Positions 61,576 through 64,000 of a stretch of DNA of 64,000 nucleotides are shown piece after piece. Position 1 is the stretch's first letter; each line of letters opens with the position of its first letter. Source of the stretch: Sipunculus nudus (taxonomy: Eukaryota > Annelida > Sipuncula > Golfingiida > Sipunculidae); the NCBI GenBank assembly GCA_026874595.1, contig CM049306.1, positions 28,079,519 to 28,143,518 of the forward strand, in the 5' to 3' direction. Under the pieces are notes generated by a model, which was given only the letters and a program-made list of their open reading frames with translations, was not told the origin of the DNA and made no database searches. Both the position numbers and the translations under genes were made by a program.

Positions 61576-63883
61576 GTGATCACGAAAAAAAGAATTATCC
61601 GACTCTTAATATCATGTATCTCCCTGAGCCAGAATTTATTATTTCAATTTGTCGCCATATAATATAGGCTGTTGCTATTGGTCCGGGTCCGGACCCATTA
61701 TGCAGCCGGCTATTCGTCCGGCACTTCGTGTGCACATGCGCAGTAAGCAGTTGCACCGTAATGCGGAAGTGCCGGGCGCAGACTACGCACAGCTAATGGT
61801 CCGGCACACTTTGAAACTGACTCAGTACCGGACCTTCAGATGATATACGCACGGTGCGGCAGTGAGTGCCGGACCCGCAACAATTGAGCTATTGGTCTGG
61901 CAGTTTTATTTTATGTCACTTATAAGTTATACAGTAAAAATAGTCCGTGCCGGTAAGAGATTATTCTTTCCTCCAGTTGCGCAAGGCTGGGGAACAGGTC
62001 GCCAACCACGACGGCAGCCATAGCATTTGAAACGTTTTGTCCTTCTCGATGCTGGATGCTAGCCTAACAGCTAATTCACAGCCATTTTAGCAGGAAAGAA
62101 CGCCAGCACTGGCACAGCACGGCTCAGTTTGGCTGTACTAGTCAAAACAAGATGCCCATTTCCGGTTATCTGAGCAGTACGCCACTGCGCATGTAAACCG
62201 GAACTAGTATGGAAAATTAGCTGCACGGCAGTATTCACGGGTCCGGAGCTCTAGTCACTTTGTATAATATATGTTTCACCTATGTTTCTCTGCATGTTTG
62301 TTGATTTGTCTGTTTAGACATTACCCCAAAAAAACATGATTCAATTTTCACAAAATATTTTGATGAAGTGTATATTTGCCAGGGACCTCTGATAAAATAC
62401 TATTCAGCAAAATTTATGATTTATACGACTTAAATAATTGATATAGATTGTGTATGTTGAAACTAATGATGGTAATTAATGCAAAAATTCATTGTACATG
62501 TACAGAGCTGTAGGTGAGCATAATTAAACCCCATGCCATATAGTTTAGTTATAGTTTTGGGTTAAAGAATAAAAATCTCAGATGCATGATAACTATACAT
62601 TTAAAAAGGTTAGAGGGACATAATCAGGAACAATTTTATGCAAAATTCTTTCACAGTATCAGCTAGTTCAGTTTTACATTATATGATAGATAGCCAGCAA
62701 GATCATCCAAGTGCACCCATATGGCTGTTTAACACCTTGTTTTGGCTCTGTGTGTTGGTAAACCTAGTCCATGTGTGTCTGGTTACCATAACAAGGCCGC
62801 ATGACAGCTGGTTCGATTGTTAGCCACAAATGCAATGTTTCAGCAAGCAAGAACATGTATTACATTGTCTGGGTCGAGTTGGTCAGGTGTCACCTGATTG
62901 ACATATGCTGTGGCCTGGGCGAAGCAAGTGCTGTGTTTATGTTGACACCTGTGATTGCCCCGGTCCAATGTTTAAAACACTCGTTTACAGGAGTAGGCAA
63001 ATGGTTTCAAGGCAATTAATATTTTGACAGATACAAATTTATTTTTGGTGTTAATTCAATATGCATTATAGGTGAATGGACCCCTTTAATATTTGACCAA
63101 TTTCAGCTTGACAACATTAAACACAAACATACTGATTTAATTTTATAATATTCTTCTAAACAAAATAAAATCAATGAAGCTTTGCCAGTAAGGCAAAAAA
63201 AAAAATAAAAGGTATGGTTCTCAGTCACCGCCCATGTCAATTTTAATCCCCTTCATAAAAAATTTTCATTTTGATTTTCAATTAAAACTTACCAATTTTG
63301 AGCTCCAGCTGCTCAGACATTTCTTTCAACGACATAAAATAATACCATTTTGATCAAATTTCCCTTGTAATGTTGTGCTTTTACTTGTTTATCAAAACAG
63401 TTTGTTATTATCATGCTTTTTGCTGATCATATGACATTTTTATCTGAACATACAAAAAAGGTGGAAAAAAAATCACTAGCCCGCATTGATTTCTGAAAAA
63501 AAGTGCCTGAGAACCAAACCTTATTTTCTGTTTGGCCTAAAGTTCTCATTTTATCCTATTTGAAACATATGTTTTTGAAATAACATATGTTAGATTCATG
63601 CATTTATTTTATTAATTACAGGAATCCTTGTGGAAGCAGCATAGGAATTATATCTTGACATGCCTGGACCATACTATAGGAACATATTTAAAAGATAAAG
63701 CTGTAAGAGCTGAACTGGACTCACTTGATATACCAGCAGATATTAAAGAACATTACACTGGAGTTGTCCTGGAACAAGTTTTGAAATGTGGTTCTTTAAA
63801 AAGAGAACCTGTTGTGTTTATTGTGGATGATAACATGTACTACTCCAGTATGAGGTACCAATATTACCAACTGGCCAGAAAAT
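61300..63883 (+). CDS. PSTK: L-seryl-tRNA(Sec) kinase, 5' part (exons 1-2, gene continues off window)
   Basis: PSTK phosphorylates the serine on Ser-tRNA(Sec) to give the O-phosphoseryl intermediate that SEPSECS converts to selenocysteinyl-tRNA. Exon 1 (61300-61575, 92 codons) holds the Walker A loop GIPASGKT at residues 11-18 after a hydrophobic first strand, and IPYDSI at about 64-69. Exon 2 (63622-63883) holds LWKQHRNYI, then VVFIVDDNMYYSSMRY and YYQLARK (residues 156-179), matching the family's LDDNFYYQSMRYE.YQLARK. An in-frame TAG at 61285-61287 supports the ATG at 61300. Exon 2 ends in phase 1 at AAAT|GTAAGT, and the rest lies beyond the window. The gene implies an active selenoprotein pathway. 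Confidence 0.93.
61676..62250. repeat. GC-rich block with diverged inverted ends in PSTK intron 1
   Basis: TCCGGACCC and CATGCGCAGT near the left edge occur inverted (GGGTCCGGA, ACTGCGCATG) near the right edge, at similar distances from the ends. This suggests an old TIR element of about 570 bp. The ends and target duplication are not resolved. Confidence 0.45.
62580..63020 (+). repeat. Interspersed repeat, copy 2 (PSTK intron 1)
   Basis: Diverged copy of 43085-43530. A shorter relative may lie at about 53455-53560 (GTAAACACAGT ... GACCAGAGGTC). Confidence 0.65.
63192..63537. mobile_element. Harbinger-like MITE, copy 2 (in PSTK intron 1)
   Basis: This 346-bp element is related to 7966-8303: the same inner terminal motif GGTTCTCAG.CAC and outer GGC(C)AAA ends, with TAA on both sides (63189-63191 and 63538-63540). 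It lies 84 bp before PSTK exon 2. Confidence 0.78.
63622..63883 (+). CDS. PSTK: PSTK exon 2
   Basis: The acceptor is TTAATTACAG and the donor GTAAGT; the exon is 262 nt. It begins ESLWKQH, equivalent to the W-K segment of vertebrate PSTK, and ends QLARK. Confidence 0.93.
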
Positions 63884-64000
63884 GTAAGTCCATTATTCCA
63901 CTCAATAATGACAAAAAAATCAGTTATTTTGAAAATTTTATTATGCATATATTGTGAAAATAATGCAGTCAAATTTTCACAGTGCAAAAACACTTTTTTT

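Noticed and set aside
61576-61662. Continuation of PSTK exon 1 open frame to its stop
   Set aside because: A consensus donor at 61576 joins in phase to exon 2, which carries the true family continuation.

Overview
This is an AT-rich animal genome window. Two split genes can be read in it, and most of the remaining DNA is repeats. The repeats are dominated by elements with GGAC/ACGG microsatellite tails and terminal hairpins. From memory, these resemble the pearl-type and Helentron-associated (HINE) elements described in bivalve molluscs. Together with the vertebrate-like gene structures, this suggests a lophotrochozoan, most likely a bivalve. The species cannot be fixed from the sequence alone.

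Gene 1 (minus strand, 57963 down to 9323) is a complete copine of the CPNE5/8/9 type. I reconstructed 21 coding exons with consensus splice sites and consistent phases. They sum to 1704 nt, or 567 residues plus a stop. The protein has two C2 domains followed by a copine/von Willebrand A domain. Introns 1 and 2 are each about 15 kb and hold most of the repeats. A candidate non-coding first exon has a perfect donor at 59212.

Gene 2 (plus strand, from 61300) is the 5' part of PSTK, the kinase that phosphorylates Ser-tRNA(Sec). Exon 1 carries the P-loop and exon 2 carries the VVFIVDDN / YYSSMRY block. The gene runs off the right edge. The two genes are head to head, with start codons about 3.3 kb apart.

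Repeat layout: family-1 elements end at 4782, 8921, 20151, 32390, 35502, 38136, 42642, 46044 and 53418. They share one 3' end but use at least three different 5' halves. Family 2 carries tandem units with the palindrome GGTGGCGCCACC and lies at 32573-35291, 38330-39230 (array only) and 54053-57830. Family 3, with 303-bp units, lies at 49186-50085. Other repeats are a TTA/TAA-flanked Harbinger-like MITE (two copies), a 2-kb TIR element (20805-22783), a mariner-like TIR element split by a family-1 insertion (16919-20499), a 31-bp minisatellite (24612-25945), and a 1.3-kb foldback built of short palindromes (46723-48050). I saw no tRNA, rRNA, CRISPR array or intact transposase gene.
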